Origin: Phylloscopus collybita
Taxonomy: Eukaryota > Chordata > Aves > Passeriformes > Phylloscopidae
Assembly (NCBI GenBank): GCA_027886175.1
Contig: JAJNNQ010000040.1
Span: 21,534,001 to 21,598,000 of the forward strand
Direction: 5' to 3'
DNA length: 64,000 nucleotides
This document shows, one piece after another, positions 52,580 to 64,000 of the stretch. A program made the position numbers and the translations under genes. The first letter of the stretch is position 1. Each line of letters starts with the position of its first letter. Under the pieces are notes generated by a model. It worked only from the letters and a program-made list of their open reading frames with translations. It was not told the origin of the DNA and did no database searches.

Positions 52580-53117
52580 TTGCTTTCATGGTTCTCACTT
52601 CAATTTCCAACAGCAATGTTGTTGACAGCACCATTCATTTAAAAAGATGTTTTAGATAACTATACTGTATGGAAATCAAAACGTGAGATACACCTGGAAT
52701 ACAATTCTGGGAACTTCATTCTACAAGTTAGGAGCTGATGATATTATATCAGTTTATAACTTTCCAAAACTAAAAGTCTGTGTTTTCTCGAAAAATTCTA
52801 ACTTCTCATCTGCCCATCATATGCTGAATTACCTTACTCTTTCTACTCAAGTTTCAACTTTTTACTAAAAGTAGCATTTTTCTGGCTGACATATAGGAAG
52901 ATCTTCCCAAGTCAGGCTGCAGCTGTAACTTTGATAAGAGCTGCAGACCACTTTTCTCCAGGAATACCAAAGGAAGGAGAGCAGGCAGGGGTAGGAGGCC
53001 CTGTATATCCACTTGTCTGATGCACAGTGGGAAGGAGAACCACAGCTCTGTGGAGGTTACTTTACTTTTGTTGTAGATAGAAAGCAAATGCAGCTTTACT
53101 CCATTGTACAAAAAGGG

Positions 53118-53144
53118 AAAAAAAAAAAAAAAAAAAAAAAAAAA
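53118..53144. repeat. Poly-A run (27 A)
   Basis: Uninterrupted A run. Nothing upstream resembles a processed transcript. Confidence 0.95.
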
Positions 53145-54705
53145 CCACCAAGGCAAGAAGCCCTGTCACTAATTAGGAGCAGTATCTGCTGAAAGAAGTT
53201 ATGTTACCTTTTTTCTGCTTTGTTGTTTGAAATAGGAGGGAGTTCTAGAGAGCAAGGAGCAGAGGTATGGGATTGAGGCAGATTATCCTAAATTTTATCA
53301 GCCTTTGAAACCAAGAGTTTGGTGTAGGCTAGTTGAATTTTGCAATGTGTGATTTGTATAAATACTGTGAGCAGTTAAAGCTTAGAAAGCTTCCTGAAGT
53401 TAAGGAAACATGTTTCCTTGTATTAAAGGAATATGATACAAGCTCTTACTGTGATAACACCAGTGTTCCATTTTCTTTACTAGAAAAAACAACAAAGATC
53501 ACTGGGTCTTTTCTAAGGGTTGAGGAAGGGAAAATAGAGTCTTGTAAAATGTGAAGAGATCACTCGGGACAGTGACCAAGATGATATGGATGCTATTTAT
53601 AACTAAAAGGTCACCCATAAACAAGAGACATATTGAAACCATTGAGCCTGGAGCATTTGTAGGGTACCCTAGAACTGTGTGAAAGTCATGCTTTTGTCTT
53701 AAATAGAAGACAAAATACTAGAGAACTGGGAATACCCTCCATATGTATCAAAGGCCACTGCTTTTAAAAGGTTGTCTCATACAAACCTTAAATTCTTCTG
53801 AGACCTTTCCTCTAGACCATAACCTAAGCTAATAACACAAAGTATTCCTACAACTCTCAGTCATGTGTTTCTGTCATTAGCTGGGGCACATTAACTGTCC
53901 CTGGGCTACTCTAAGCAATAATTGTTCTGTCACTTTGTAACATGGCAGACAAAACAGGAGCATACACAGCCTAGGAACAGTCCGTGGTGAACATTTGCTT
54001 GACTTATTAGATGTATAACAAGATACTTAAACATTCAGTTGTCTGTTAGCCTGTGCAAAGTGCAATTCTACATGGAGAGAGAAAACATCCATTAAGATTG
54101 CTGTCCACTTCAGGGCTCATAGTTGAAATTACTGGTCAGAAAAGTGAATGGTCAGAAAAGAAAAAAGTGGGGTTTTGAAAGCATTTATGATATTGGACCT
54201 GCTTCTGAGTTGAGAAGAGGAAAATAATAGATTCTTTTGGCACTTGAAAACAATTAATATTCAGCTCTCACCTGATCTGGCACTGAATTTGTCTTGGATT
54301 ACTTGGAAAATTTTCTTCTTCATAATTTTTTTTGTTATGGGCCTGTAAAGCAATCCTAATGATCTGGACAAGCCCTGAAGCATCTCTAAGGCTTTATGGA
54401 AAAATTAATTGAGGATTCACTGCCCTTGGAATTTACTACAAGTGGAAGTTAATAGCTCAGGCAAATTCTCTTCCATATGCTAATAAACTACCGTGCAACT
54501 GTGGTGCTTCTGTCTTGGCTTCTCCTCAGTTATTATTTCTGTATCATCTCAATTAGCTTCTACAGGTTCTTATTAATGTAATTCCCACCTAATCCCCTTT
54601 CCCTTTTTCCCTTTCCTGTGTCAGCAGCATTTCAATACATAATCTTTTACTAGGTACACTTGTTTTTTCCATGTATTTCAGCATATTTTCTAATAGCCAC
54701 TTCCC

Positions 54706-54729
54706 ATTCTATTCTATTCTATTCTATTC
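54706..54729. repeat. (ATTCT)n, about five units
   Basis: Perfect pentanucleotide repeat. The unit resembles the CR1 tail octamer in part, but no CR1 body is beside it. Confidence 0.9.
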
Positions 54730-57434
54730 AAACACAAAATCCATAAATTTCTATAGAGCCTTTCCAGAACTGCTACAGCTGGCTTGTTCACTCTTGCTTT
54801 CTCTCTCTCCCCCTCCCCATCTATCTCATACAGAAAAGATGTTCTAGCATTTCCGGTTTTAAATAATCTAGAAATATCTATTAGGAGTTAGGAAGCTCTG
54901 GTATGATATCACATTTGCCACTGTCTTGCTGTGTGATCTCTTCCTTTGCCTTGTCTGCCAGATCTGCAGCTTGGGACAAGATAGGATGGAGCCATTGTGT
55001 CCTATTGAGACACCAACAGCTGAGTTCTGCTGAGTGACCACATATTTGCTTCTAATTTGTGATGAGAGGAAAGCTACAAAAGCATGGAAATTCATGGAAA
55101 CATGAGCTGTCTTCATGGTCCTGTGCAAGAACCAAATACAAATACACTCAGACCTTATAAATGTAGGCAATGTTTCTTACCTCACCTATTTGCAACAGAA
55201 GCAAAATATAATTTGCTTTTCCTATTAGAGCTTAATCAGTAGTTTAGAAATAATATGGGCATATGTATTCTCCCACAGTGCTCTCACTGCACTTCCAGCC
55301 TACCTAATTCCTGAGTGCAGGCAGTTCCAGCATTGCTCAGGTCATCTCTCATTGTTCTGCTCAGGTCAGGACACATACAGAAGTTCAGGAGGCAGACACT
55401 ACTGAATTTCTGCGGGACAAAGAAACAATATTTTAAAGAGAAATTGGGTATTTTATCCTCTCTCCCCTCCTTCCCCCCCAGTATGTCATCTAATTTGGGT
55501 AAATCTCAAACCAGTGTAAAGAGAAAATTCCATTTTATTGTCAAAAGCAGTGGTAAAATATGGTTAACATGTTTGTTAAATTAGACAAACTGTTGTGGCA
55601 CTACTGAAGTCTAAAATGCCCAAAGGCTGGTTCCAATACTGTTAGTATAGTCTAAACTGAAATATGCTTTCTACAGAAAGAAGCCACTTTTCTTAAAGAG
55701 AAAAGTCTCTACATTTTACTAAAAGAAACAAGCTTATTTTTCTGTCTCTTGTGCAGCATGCCTTTAAAAAACCTCTCAATATTGAGGTTATAACATTTTA
55801 TTTCCACAGGGAAGTTAAAGTGCTTCTTTAAACCAAGTATTTTGAGAGAAAGAGAAACAAGAGCAATATTTTTCTACTTAATCTTGCATTTTCTACCAAA
55901 TAAAATATTTACTCTTGCGAATAGTCCTAGGAATTTTAGATTTCACTTCCATATGAATTTTTGTTTACTTCAATCATTTTTTTTTGTTTTTAATAAAAAT
56001 CATTTCAGTCTGACCCCTGGCACCACTGACCAGTATATTGCCAGGTCTCTGCAAAATAGTCAAAAAACAAAAGTTTGATACTTGGTGGAATTGAAATAGC
56101 AAATAGAAGGTATTAAAATTATAAAAATTGGTTGTCTATTAAATTTGGTTTAGATTCTGGCTATAGCACAATAATAGTGTGCTTGACTTTCCCATAATAA
56201 CAATAATATTTACCACAGGAAATGGATTCTGAATCTTAAGTTCCTACTGGTTGCCCTAGGATTTGTTTCAACATATCTGTTCACCAATAACAGTTTTGTA
56301 TTTCTTGATGCTGTCATACCAATATATGTTGGACTCAGGCAATTCTCTCAAATACTCGGTTTTGCTCCAACCTTTGCACATATCTGCTCTTTTTTTTCTT
56401 TTTTTTTTTAACCTACATTTTACTTCACATAAAAGCAAAAAAGGCAATAGCAATTACTGCCTGAAATTAGTGCCTAAAAAGGCAACAGTAATTACAAAAA
56501 AGGCAGTGTTTTGAAAAATGACAACTGTAAATATTTAAATTTTGGCTCAGGTTTTCTGTCTGAATAGAGAATGTGTGATTTCTTCTAGATAAAGCTTTGT
56601 CTAGTATCTTCTTCTGCAACATGTAGTGAAGAAATTACTGCATATTTCTTCATAGACAGCTTCTGATACATTTTCACTATGCCCTTACATTTTCTTAAAT
56701 AGTCAAAAGACAATGATCATGGTCTCCTCTTTAAAATAGGCACAGCATCAAATAATGACCCTTTCCAATTGCAAGGTAAACTTTGGGAAACTGGGCATGA
56801 GTTAGCTTTGTAGGTCTAGGAGGCTAATAATTTCAAGATGTAGCTCACATTTTGAAATGATTCAGTTCTTCCTTCCTCCTTCCTAAAATCAATCTAGGAG
56901 TCCACCTTCAATGTAATTCTTCATAACCTTCAAATGTTGCTTAATAATATCCTAAACAATCTGAAAAATATGTTGAATATTAGGAAAAAAATCTTGAAAG
57001 TTTCAAACATCTTACTAAATTTAACTCAAAAAACAGTGACACAACTAACATTAGCAAATTCAAAATTTTGTTAACATTGAGAGATAAAATAGACTAGGAA
57101 GTGTCCTTTTAAAATTTTTAATGGGCTAGTCATTTTTGAGATCAGTAATTATAGAAGCAATCCTCGGATGAAACACTAGGAGAAAGATTTGTAGTTTTCT
57201 GTAATTAGAAAAAAAAATGCTCCCAGTTCTAGTCTGCTGAGCTAGGGGAAAAAAAAAAAAGACAGGAAAGAAGATCTCAGTATTAAATAACAAAGAAATA
57301 ATGGTGAGCAATGAGACAGAGAGTGTATCATCATTAAACACAAACTATGGTCATAATAAGATTTCCTTGCAAAGATAATTTGGAACAAAAAACCCTTGGG
57401 CATACTGATCTCTCATGTCTATCCCTTCCCTTCC

Positions 57435-57510
57435 ACAAAACAAACAAACAAGCAAACAAGCAACCCCCACCAAAATAAAAACCCAAACAAACAAACAAAA
57501 CACAAAAAGA
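57435..57510. repeat. (CAAA)n-rich low-complexity tract
   Basis: CAAA units with CAAG variants, split by a short C-rich interval near 57462. It gives a Cys/Leu/Phe-rich minus-strand frame (57334-57684) that I reject as a gene. Confidence 0.88.
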
Positions 57511-58949
57511 GAATTCTTTCTTTCTCATGATAAAGGCAAAATACACTGTCTTTTGAATGACACCATTTGAAATCCTCAAATGCTCTAAGTACTGCCTACT
57601 GTAGGAGTTTAAATGAAATGCCTGAGGCAAATCAATATTCTCCTGCCTTATTCTGTCATACTTAGGTCTTCTGTGATTTGGCAAAGTTTAATATTGCTGT
57701 ATCTGAGCCAGCGGTGAAATCTGTGAGAATCTATATGGCTAAGAGGCTCCTACAAATCTGATTACCTGCACCTAAAAACAAAACCAAAAATACTAACAGA
57801 TAATAATTCAAAAACATTTTGTTGTCAGGCTTTAACTGAGAAATCCACATTCCCAGATTTATTATGAAGAAGGCCTTAGGAAACTTTGAAAAGAGAGCTC
57901 TCCAGCTTGTAAACACCCATTCCAAATTTAACCACAGGTATGTCAACCTTTGTGTTTCTGTCAATACATGCATTATTGATTGCATTCATAACTAAGCAAT
58001 GGCTCATATCTTCAGTAAAAAACAGATTCTTTAACATTTTCATGAAACACAAATATTTCCCTGCTGCTTGGGAGAAAAATATGACTAGATTATTTTAAAC
58101 ACCTTTGGGTCCAGTTTAGCAACTTGATGTGTAGCTTTGGGGGTTTTTGTCTCATGGAAATAGGAGAAAGGAGGAAGATGAAGGCTCTGTAGTAGGGACT
58201 GTGAAAAGAACCAGCTCTCCTAAGCCACTGAGTATGGAAGTTTAATTCCTTTCTGCTCTTCACTTCTGTGTATATCTGCTGCTGTGCGCTTGGAGAAGGC
58301 TTCTGGCATCTCCAGGCTAATAAAGGGGTTGCCAGATATCAATGTTATTCCTGGAGCAGGTTGTCACAGACCAACAGGCTGAGGTAATTATGGCGAGTAA
58401 AAGTAAAATTAGTGAGTTAATAGAGACAGGCTGTTGCTCTGTTTACCTGGGGGATTTTCCCAGTGATATTAGCTTTGACCACTAGATGATCAATTACAGC
58501 AGCTAACAGAAAAATGGAGCGTGTCTGTCTTCAGTGGAGGCAATTGAGACTGTGAAGAAAAATGGAGCAGTATCTGCTTCATAGCATATAAAGATCCTGA
58601 AATCCTGGTTCCAAGACCCAGCAGAGAGGGAATAGGCTTGAGGATGGGCCATATATTAGGGAAGGGTTGGTCTGCAGAGAGGTATGTAGAGGAGGTTCAA
58701 TCAAAAGTCCCGTAACTCTCAGCCAGTAAGGCTTGAAGCCAGAAAGTAATAAAGATGTATTTTGCCCTCTCATTAGCAACTGAACTCACTTCTGGAAGTT
58801 GGTTATTTTCTTTCACAACTTAGTCTGGCAGGGCTCAGTAGAACAATAAGCTGCTAAAAATAGATTCCTTCTTACACCCAAATTAGCATAAATCCAGAAA
58901 AAAAACCCCTGTTGGTCCTGTTCACAGAAAACATGACTAGTTAAGGGAG

Positions 58950-59461
58950 TGCCCTGGTTTCAGCTTCTGCCTCATGGTTCCTGGCAGCCAGGGGGCTGGG
59001 GTTGCACAAGAAACTGAAGGGACATAGTCAGGGCATCTGACCCTAACTGGCCAAAGGGCTATCCCACACTGTATGGCATCATGATCAGCATATGAAGTAA
59101 GGGGCTGGACACTGCTGCTCCGGAGGAGGCTGGTCATTGGTTGGTTGGAGATGAGCAATTGTTTTTCATTTGCATTGCTTGTTTTTCTGTTTCAGCTTCT
59201 CTTTCATTTTCTTATTTTCTCTATGATATTTTATTATTATTATTAGTTTAGTTTAGTTTAGTTTAGTTTAGTTTAGTTTAGTTTAGTTTAGTTTCGTTTT
59301 GTTTCGTTTTGTTTAGTTCATTAAACTGTTCTTGTCCCAACCCCCAAGTTTTATTACTTTTACCTTTCATACTCTCTTCCCCATCATCCCAGGAAGAGTT
59401 GGGGATGGACAGTAAGCAAACTGGGTAGTTCTTAGTTGCTGGCAGAGGTTAAACCATAACA
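58950..59461 (+). mobile_element. Solo LTR of an avian ERVL-like retrovirus
   Basis: It begins TGCCCTGGTTTCAGC and ends GGTTAAACCATAACA (512 bp), the start and end typical of a large family of bird LTRs I remember. Between them are the 'gcatatgaagtaagg' region and an ATTAAA signal (59320-59325), followed by 'ctgttcttgtcccaac' and an end block shared with the LTR at 62192. The order gives plus orientation. No clear target-site duplication was found and no retroviral genes are adjacent. A pentanucleotide array sits in the middle, where related copies carry an ATT-rich stretch. Confidence 0.85.
59244..59315. repeat. (TTTAG)n array inside the LTR
   Basis: Ten clean TTTAG units (59244-59293) followed by GTTTC/GTTTT variants, just upstream of the ATTAAA signal. 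It is preceded by a short (TTA)n run from 59230. Confidence 0.95.
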
Positions 59462-60475
59462 GCGATATTCATTTCCTGCAGCAACCAAAGTGAGAACTGC
59501 TCTATCTTATGAACAAACTTCTGTACTATACCTGCCAAGAACTTCAGCCAACTGATGTGTGACAGCTCTTTGCAGGCAACATTATACCACTTTTTACATT
59601 ATTCCGTTCTGTCTTCCAAATTTCAAGAAACTGAAGACTTCAGGGTTGTTTTTTTTTTCCCTACAGAGGCTCTACTGAATGGGGGAAACTGAAAAGAAAA
59701 CATTCAGGAAAAGATATATTCTAGATAAATATGAGATGGAGAGAGCCAATAAGACGCCTTATGCTTTCCATAGATCTATGTGGGAGTTCAGTACATAGAA
59801 AGGGAGATTAAAAAATCATAAAATAATTACTGCATTTATCAATCAATGCTTCAGTGCTACATAGACATGAGTGATCCCATGAGATCTTGTTGGAACTGGT
59901 AGTGATTCATTTTTTACAGATCTATTATCCATTGAGAAACAAAGTCCCCCTCCAAAGCAAGAATTTGGATAAGCACAGATATTTGTTTTCAATATAGCTG
60001 TCATTGTGTTGACCAGAAGCTTTTATGGTGTATTACAGACCTTCCAGCAGGTGGTTTAATTGCCTGTTTCTACCTATTCCTCTCATAAACCCTTAGCATT
60101 AATCATGTATTGTTTCAAAGAACACACAAACATGGAACAAGATCTGCCTTCATTTGCTCCAACTGTACATCATTTTCCTATTTGGGGTATACTTGTCAAC
60201 AAGATTTTTTTAACAAAAATTAATTTATTAAGCTGTATTAACAGTGGAAAAAGAGCTTGAGAGGGTCCAAAGCTCTGGAGTTTTGAAAACATCATAGATA
60301 GGAACATGGATACTTTACATATTTTCCAAAATGCTCATGCAAATTGAAACCAATCCTTAAAATCTTTAAGAATGCATTGTACAGTTTTCACTTTCTTCTG
60401 ATTTCACTTTTCACTCACACTGTTTCATGATTTTTTTCTTGTCATTCATTTAAAAAATAAAAAAAAAGAAATAAA

Positions 60476-60538
<63 letters not shown>

Positions 60539-62191
60539 AGGACCTAACCTAGGAACATACACTTCATAATGAGAAAAAAATTAAGATTCTTGAATCATGT
60601 GTGGTTGTGATTTATGCTGCAGCTTCTTGTCCCAGTGCTGTCTCAGATATGTCTGTCCCTTACTACAGTAAGCTCTAGGCACTTAACCTCAGGGGTCTAC
60701 AGCCTGGCAGAGCAAGAAAAGATTAATTTGGTGCCAGGCTTGCCTTTATAAATGTGATTATAAGCTACTGGTCTGTAGGTACTCCTGCACAGATAGAGCA
60801 GCTGAGCCATGGCTGCCCTGGGAAGGGGAAACCTGCAAAGATTGGGTGAGCTCCACAGAGAAGGGCAGGAGCCACTGCTGCTGTAACAAGGTTGGCCAAG
60901 TCATCCTATGAACCAGACTCCTGCCTTGTACCAACCATTGCACCAACCATGGCTTAGCAGTACCCATCACAAACTGCCTGGATTTCAGGGACAACTGAGG
61001 AAGAGAGCTACAAACTTACCTGCACACACCCACAGTACTTTATTGTGGTGTATTTTCTGAGCCTTCACAAATTTTAACAGTTACAAATGCAAAAATCTAC
61101 AGAGAATAATGATCTTTCGGATGTCAAAATGCAAACAACACTGAAGGTTCACCTCACTATGATATTAATTTCTTCTAAGAAAAGAAATATCTTGAGTCAT
61201 TAAAATATAGACACTTACATTCGGAATTCAACTGTACTATCTGAATTTTTTTTTCTCAGATCCATATATCAGATTTTTGATACTTCATTCTCTTCGTCAA
61301 TCTTCATTTTTAAATTTTAAAAATTCATTCAATTCAATTTTAAAACCCTAAAGGAAGGAACAAGCATGTTAAATATTCTTGCTCAAATAAAGCCTTTCAC
61401 TGGATAGCATCATTTTTAGCAACTGTATGAGTAGCAAGATGTAAAAGAAAAGTAGTTGCTCTGGAAAAGTAAAGTATTGAAAGGAAAGAATGTGAAGAAG
61501 CTCAGCTGTGGAGATATGAAACTAAACTCTGTACAAGAATATTTTTTCCAGATTTTTTTTCAAAAAATAACTAGATTTATGAAGATTAAAGTCTTACATT
61601 TTTAAAGCTTTTTTTAAATGGAGTTTCTACTTTCTGAGATAAGAGCCAGTCAGGTTGTATGCTCCCAGATGTAACTTCCCAGGCTACATTTGATAACATT
61701 TCCCTTTGTAGATACAGGATTAAATCCTGCATTCTTTGCAGATCAATAAAATAATCCCATCTATTTCTATGACTTGCAGATATGGCTATAATGCTAATTT
61801 TTTTCCACATTTGTTAGCTCTTAGTGCGCAGGGCATTTCGTTTCGCATTACACTTTCTCTCACAGATTGTACCCAACAATATGCGGAGGAATCCCAGACT
61901 TGTCAAGATAGAAGAGATTCATACTGCACTAATCTTTTAATTCCTCCTTTTTCCAAGCTCAAAGTTTGAGATTCTTTCATCATCATTTTTACTCATGCTG
62001 GAAACTAAACGTCCTTCTACTGTTGAATTATGGTTCCCCACCAAAATGTGGTGTTTTTTTTTTTTCCACGGAAGCCTAAGAGCTTACATGGGGCTTTGCT
62101 TCGGATTTGTGATGAAAACAGTTTTGATAACAGATGTTTTAATTACTTCTGAGAAATGTTTACACAGCGTTGTGTCCTTTTTGCTTCTCAC
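59462..62191. other. Non-coding sequence between the two ERVL-like LTRs
   Basis: No retroviral gene similarity, so this is not the inside of one provirus despite both LTRs lying in the same direction 2.7 kb apart. A GC-richer patch at 60760-60980 has no recognised origin. The A60 run is listed separately. Confidence 0.55.
60478..60537. repeat. Poly-A run of about 60 bases
   Basis: Sixty consecutive A as written, preceded by an A-rich lead from 60451. No gene-like or SINE-like body lies upstream, so I do not call a retrocopy. Confidence 0.96.
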
Positions 62192-62621
62192 TGTCCCATC
62201 AGTGAGGAGGCTGGGGGTGCACAAGGAGTTGGGAGGGAACACAGCTGGGACAGCTGATCCCAATAGACCGAAGAGTTGTCCCAGACCATATGGCATTATC
62301 CTCAGCATATGAAGCTGGGGGAAGAAGACAGAAGAGAAGACATTTAGAGTTATGACATTTATCTTCCCATGTAATTGTTAAGTGTGATAGGGCCCTGGTT
62401 TCCTGGAGGTGGCTGAACACCTGCCTGCTTATGAGAAGTGATGAATTAATTCCTTGTTTTGCTTTCCTTGCACAAGCAGCTTTTGCTTTACCTATTAAAC
62501 TGTCTTTATTTAAACCCATGAATTTTTTTCACTTTCCCCTTCAGAGTCTCTTCCTCATCCCACTGAATGTGAGTGAGCATCTGGGTGATGTTTAGATTCC
62601 TACCAGAGTTAAACCGTGACA
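62192..62621 (+). mobile_element. Solo LTR, ERVL-like, with internal loss near the 5' end
   Basis: Starts near TGTCCC and ends GGTTAAACC-like as 'gagttaaaccgtgaca'. It shares 'ctcagcatatgaagctgg', 'ccctggtttcctggagg', 'ggctgaacacctgcctgc' and 'ttttgctttacc' with a common bird LTR family I remember, and has the ATTAAA signal at 62494-62499. The first part is shorter than in the LTR at 58950, so the 5' end is deleted or uncertain. No target-site duplication is visible (CTCAC against GAGAC). Confidence 0.83.
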
Positions 62622-64000
62622 GAGACACTGTCCATAGTTGAATTCAGCCACATTGTGGGGCCACCTCTGAAGCCAAATTTTTCACAAGAATGTATAATCC
62701 CACTTTACATCTGATAAAACAGATGTTCTTTGGATTGAGTACTCTGCAGGTACACATCAAGCCATGGGAAAAAAAAATCTGATGTTCATTTTCAAAATCT
62801 GAAAAGAGAATGGAAGAAAAACTATTCTAAGTATTTTAGAATAATAAATAAATCAATATTCATCAGTAGAACAAATTTATTTCTAGTCAATATTTTTTTC
62901 TAGCACTGTGCTATTTCATAAATATATTATTTTCTTGGGAAAATTTTTTCTTACATTCTCTTTCTTTGAATAGGCTTCCTGTTGCTCATATATAAAAGAT
63001 ATTTTACTTATAAGATAACCTCTGCATTCTCTACAGGCTTTGGTTTTTTTTCTTAATTCCTTACATCTCTCCTAATCTGTACCTAAATCTTGAACATCAC
63101 TCTACATCTGGCATGAGCAGCTATTTCTTCTCTTGGCTTCTACCTTTAAACAAAAACTCCTCCCTTTTCTGAAAGCTTTTAAAAGGTTGATCCACCATAG
63201 TAAATACACAGTCTCCAGCCAGCTGTGCATTTTATTAAAATGTTTATATTTTAATTAAAGCCATTCTTTGTTTGCTATCTGTAAGGCTCAGTCCTGCCTA
63301 CCACATCTTGAAATTATGAAGAGCCTATGTGCCCTTGTCTTTTATACTGCTAAGTCACTCTACTATGAAAACAAGGTCTGTCAATAAGTTTAAATTAAAT
63401 AAATTCAAATAGATCTATGCAGTGCTGGAAAAGGATAGACTTAGTAGGAAATGTGTAAATCCAAAGGGTAGATAACAGAGGAGAAATCTGTCCTTAATCA
63501 GATTTTGGGTCAAATAATAGGTGAACAAGGACTCACAACCTCTAGTAGCCTCTTGCACAAACAGAACACCCCAGCAGCCTTGTTCTGCCAAGAACCACAG
63601 CAGCTGCTTCAGCTAAGCTCCCTGGCACACGCTCAGCTGTGGTTCACAAACAATCCTAGAGGGCAGCTGAAAGCTACATCCTTCACCTGGACTGTCCTGG
63701 GTCAGAATTTGAATATCCAGCATCTTCAAGCAACTCCTGAAACGTTAAGTCTACAATGGAAAATGTTTGAAAGCTATCTAAGAAAGCTAGGTGGGTTAGT
63801 AAAGCATGTTTAGTTAAATCTTGGTAGAGAAACACAAGAGTGAACTTAAGGTCACTTACACCTTTAATTAGGCCATCTCTATCTGGAACTGCATACTCAT
63901 ATGCCCTTCCCTGATACATGTTCATGCTAAACCTGTCTGGAGAAAAAAGGAACATAAACAGAAGAACGCAACTGGGGAAAAAAAATGCAATTACACTTCT
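62622..64000. other. Unique non-coding sequence to the window end
   Basis: No gene recognised. A GC-richer patch with a 102-codon plus-strand frame (63505-63813) and a 90-codon minus frame has no domain signature and I do not call it. A sequence cut off by the window edge cannot be judged. Confidence 0.5.

Larger units (their letters stand above)
52578..58949. other. Unique non-coding stretch with scattered simple repeats
   Basis: No gene recognised over 6.4 kb. Simple repeats are listed separately (A27, ATTCT and CAAA arrays). The sequence at about 58370-58530 is of balanced composition and contains words such as 'gatcaattacagcagc' that would suit a conserved element, but conservation cannot be judged here. 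Confidence 0.5.

Noticed and set aside
52368..52659. 88- to 93-codon frames rich in Ser-Leu, Tyr-Ile or Arg-Glu
   Set aside because: They are translations of the (TC)n(TA)n microsatellite.
57334..57684. 116-codon minus-strand frame with a Cys/Leu/Phe-rich stretch
   Set aside because: The hydrophobic part comes from the (CAAA)n low-complexity tract.
60060..60537. Processed pseudogene ending in the A60 run
   Set aside because: No coding or transcript-like body is visible upstream and the lead is simply A-rich.
58950..62621. A single provirus bounded by the two ERVL-like LTRs
   Set aside because: The 2.7-kb interval shows no gag, pol or env similarity and the LTRs belong to visibly different subfamilies.

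Overview
The window reads as non-coding DNA from a bird, most likely a songbird (passerine). This rests on the interspersed repeats: two CR1 LINE copies with the avian CR1 3' end plus one much older CR1/L3-like copy; a SINE with a tRNA-Ile-like head and a CR1-like tail that resembles the passerine family TguSINE1; and several solo LTRs of avian ERVL/ERVK type. Family names come from memory of published consensus sequences, because no database search could be run. Base composition is visibly AT-rich, with a few GC-richer patches of several hundred bases.

I found no convincing protein-coding exon, tRNA gene, rRNA or CRISPR array. Every open frame is short (at most 170 codons). The longest lie in low-complexity sequence, microsatellites or repeats, and several of the frames I checked lack an early ATG. 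The simplest reading is a gene-poor intergenic stretch or part of a very long intron.

Layout. 1-16.5 kb: an ancient CR1-like fragment at 645-1065, then mostly unique AT-rich DNA with a GC-rich island at 5.04-5.39 kb, an (AT)n tract, a GC-richer patch at 6.7-7.06 kb, a 13-bp minisatellite at 7.15 kb and a perfect palindrome at 10.2 kb. 16.5-23.4 kb: two related solo LTRs, the first flanked by a 5-bp target-site duplication, and a low-stop-codon island at 22.7-23.25 kb. 23.4-34.9 kb: a third LTR at 28.0-28.45 kb, a short CR1/SINE tail with an (AT)n tract at 30.5 kb, a long ERV-like repeat at 33.06-34.33 kb and a CR1 3' end at 34.7-34.9 kb. 39.1-40.74 kb: a long decayed CR1 on the minus strand that still shows reverse-transcriptase remnants and is interrupted by the SINE. 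46-53 kb: a run of 17 C, about 39 units of CTTC, a compound (TC)n(TA)n tract and an A27 run. 58.9-62.6 kb: two solo LTRs of one general family, one carrying a pentanucleotide array, separated by a 60-base A run. The end of the window is unannotated unique sequence.

No set of genes works together here. The biology visible is the insertion history of retroelements: an old CR1, a younger SINE nested in it, and solo LTRs left after proviral recombination, with microsatellite expansion and hairpin-forming palindromes on top. I saw no sign of a new gene system. The best leads are the nested SINE, the LTR with a clean target-site duplication, the LTR-internal repeat, the hairpins and the low-stop island.
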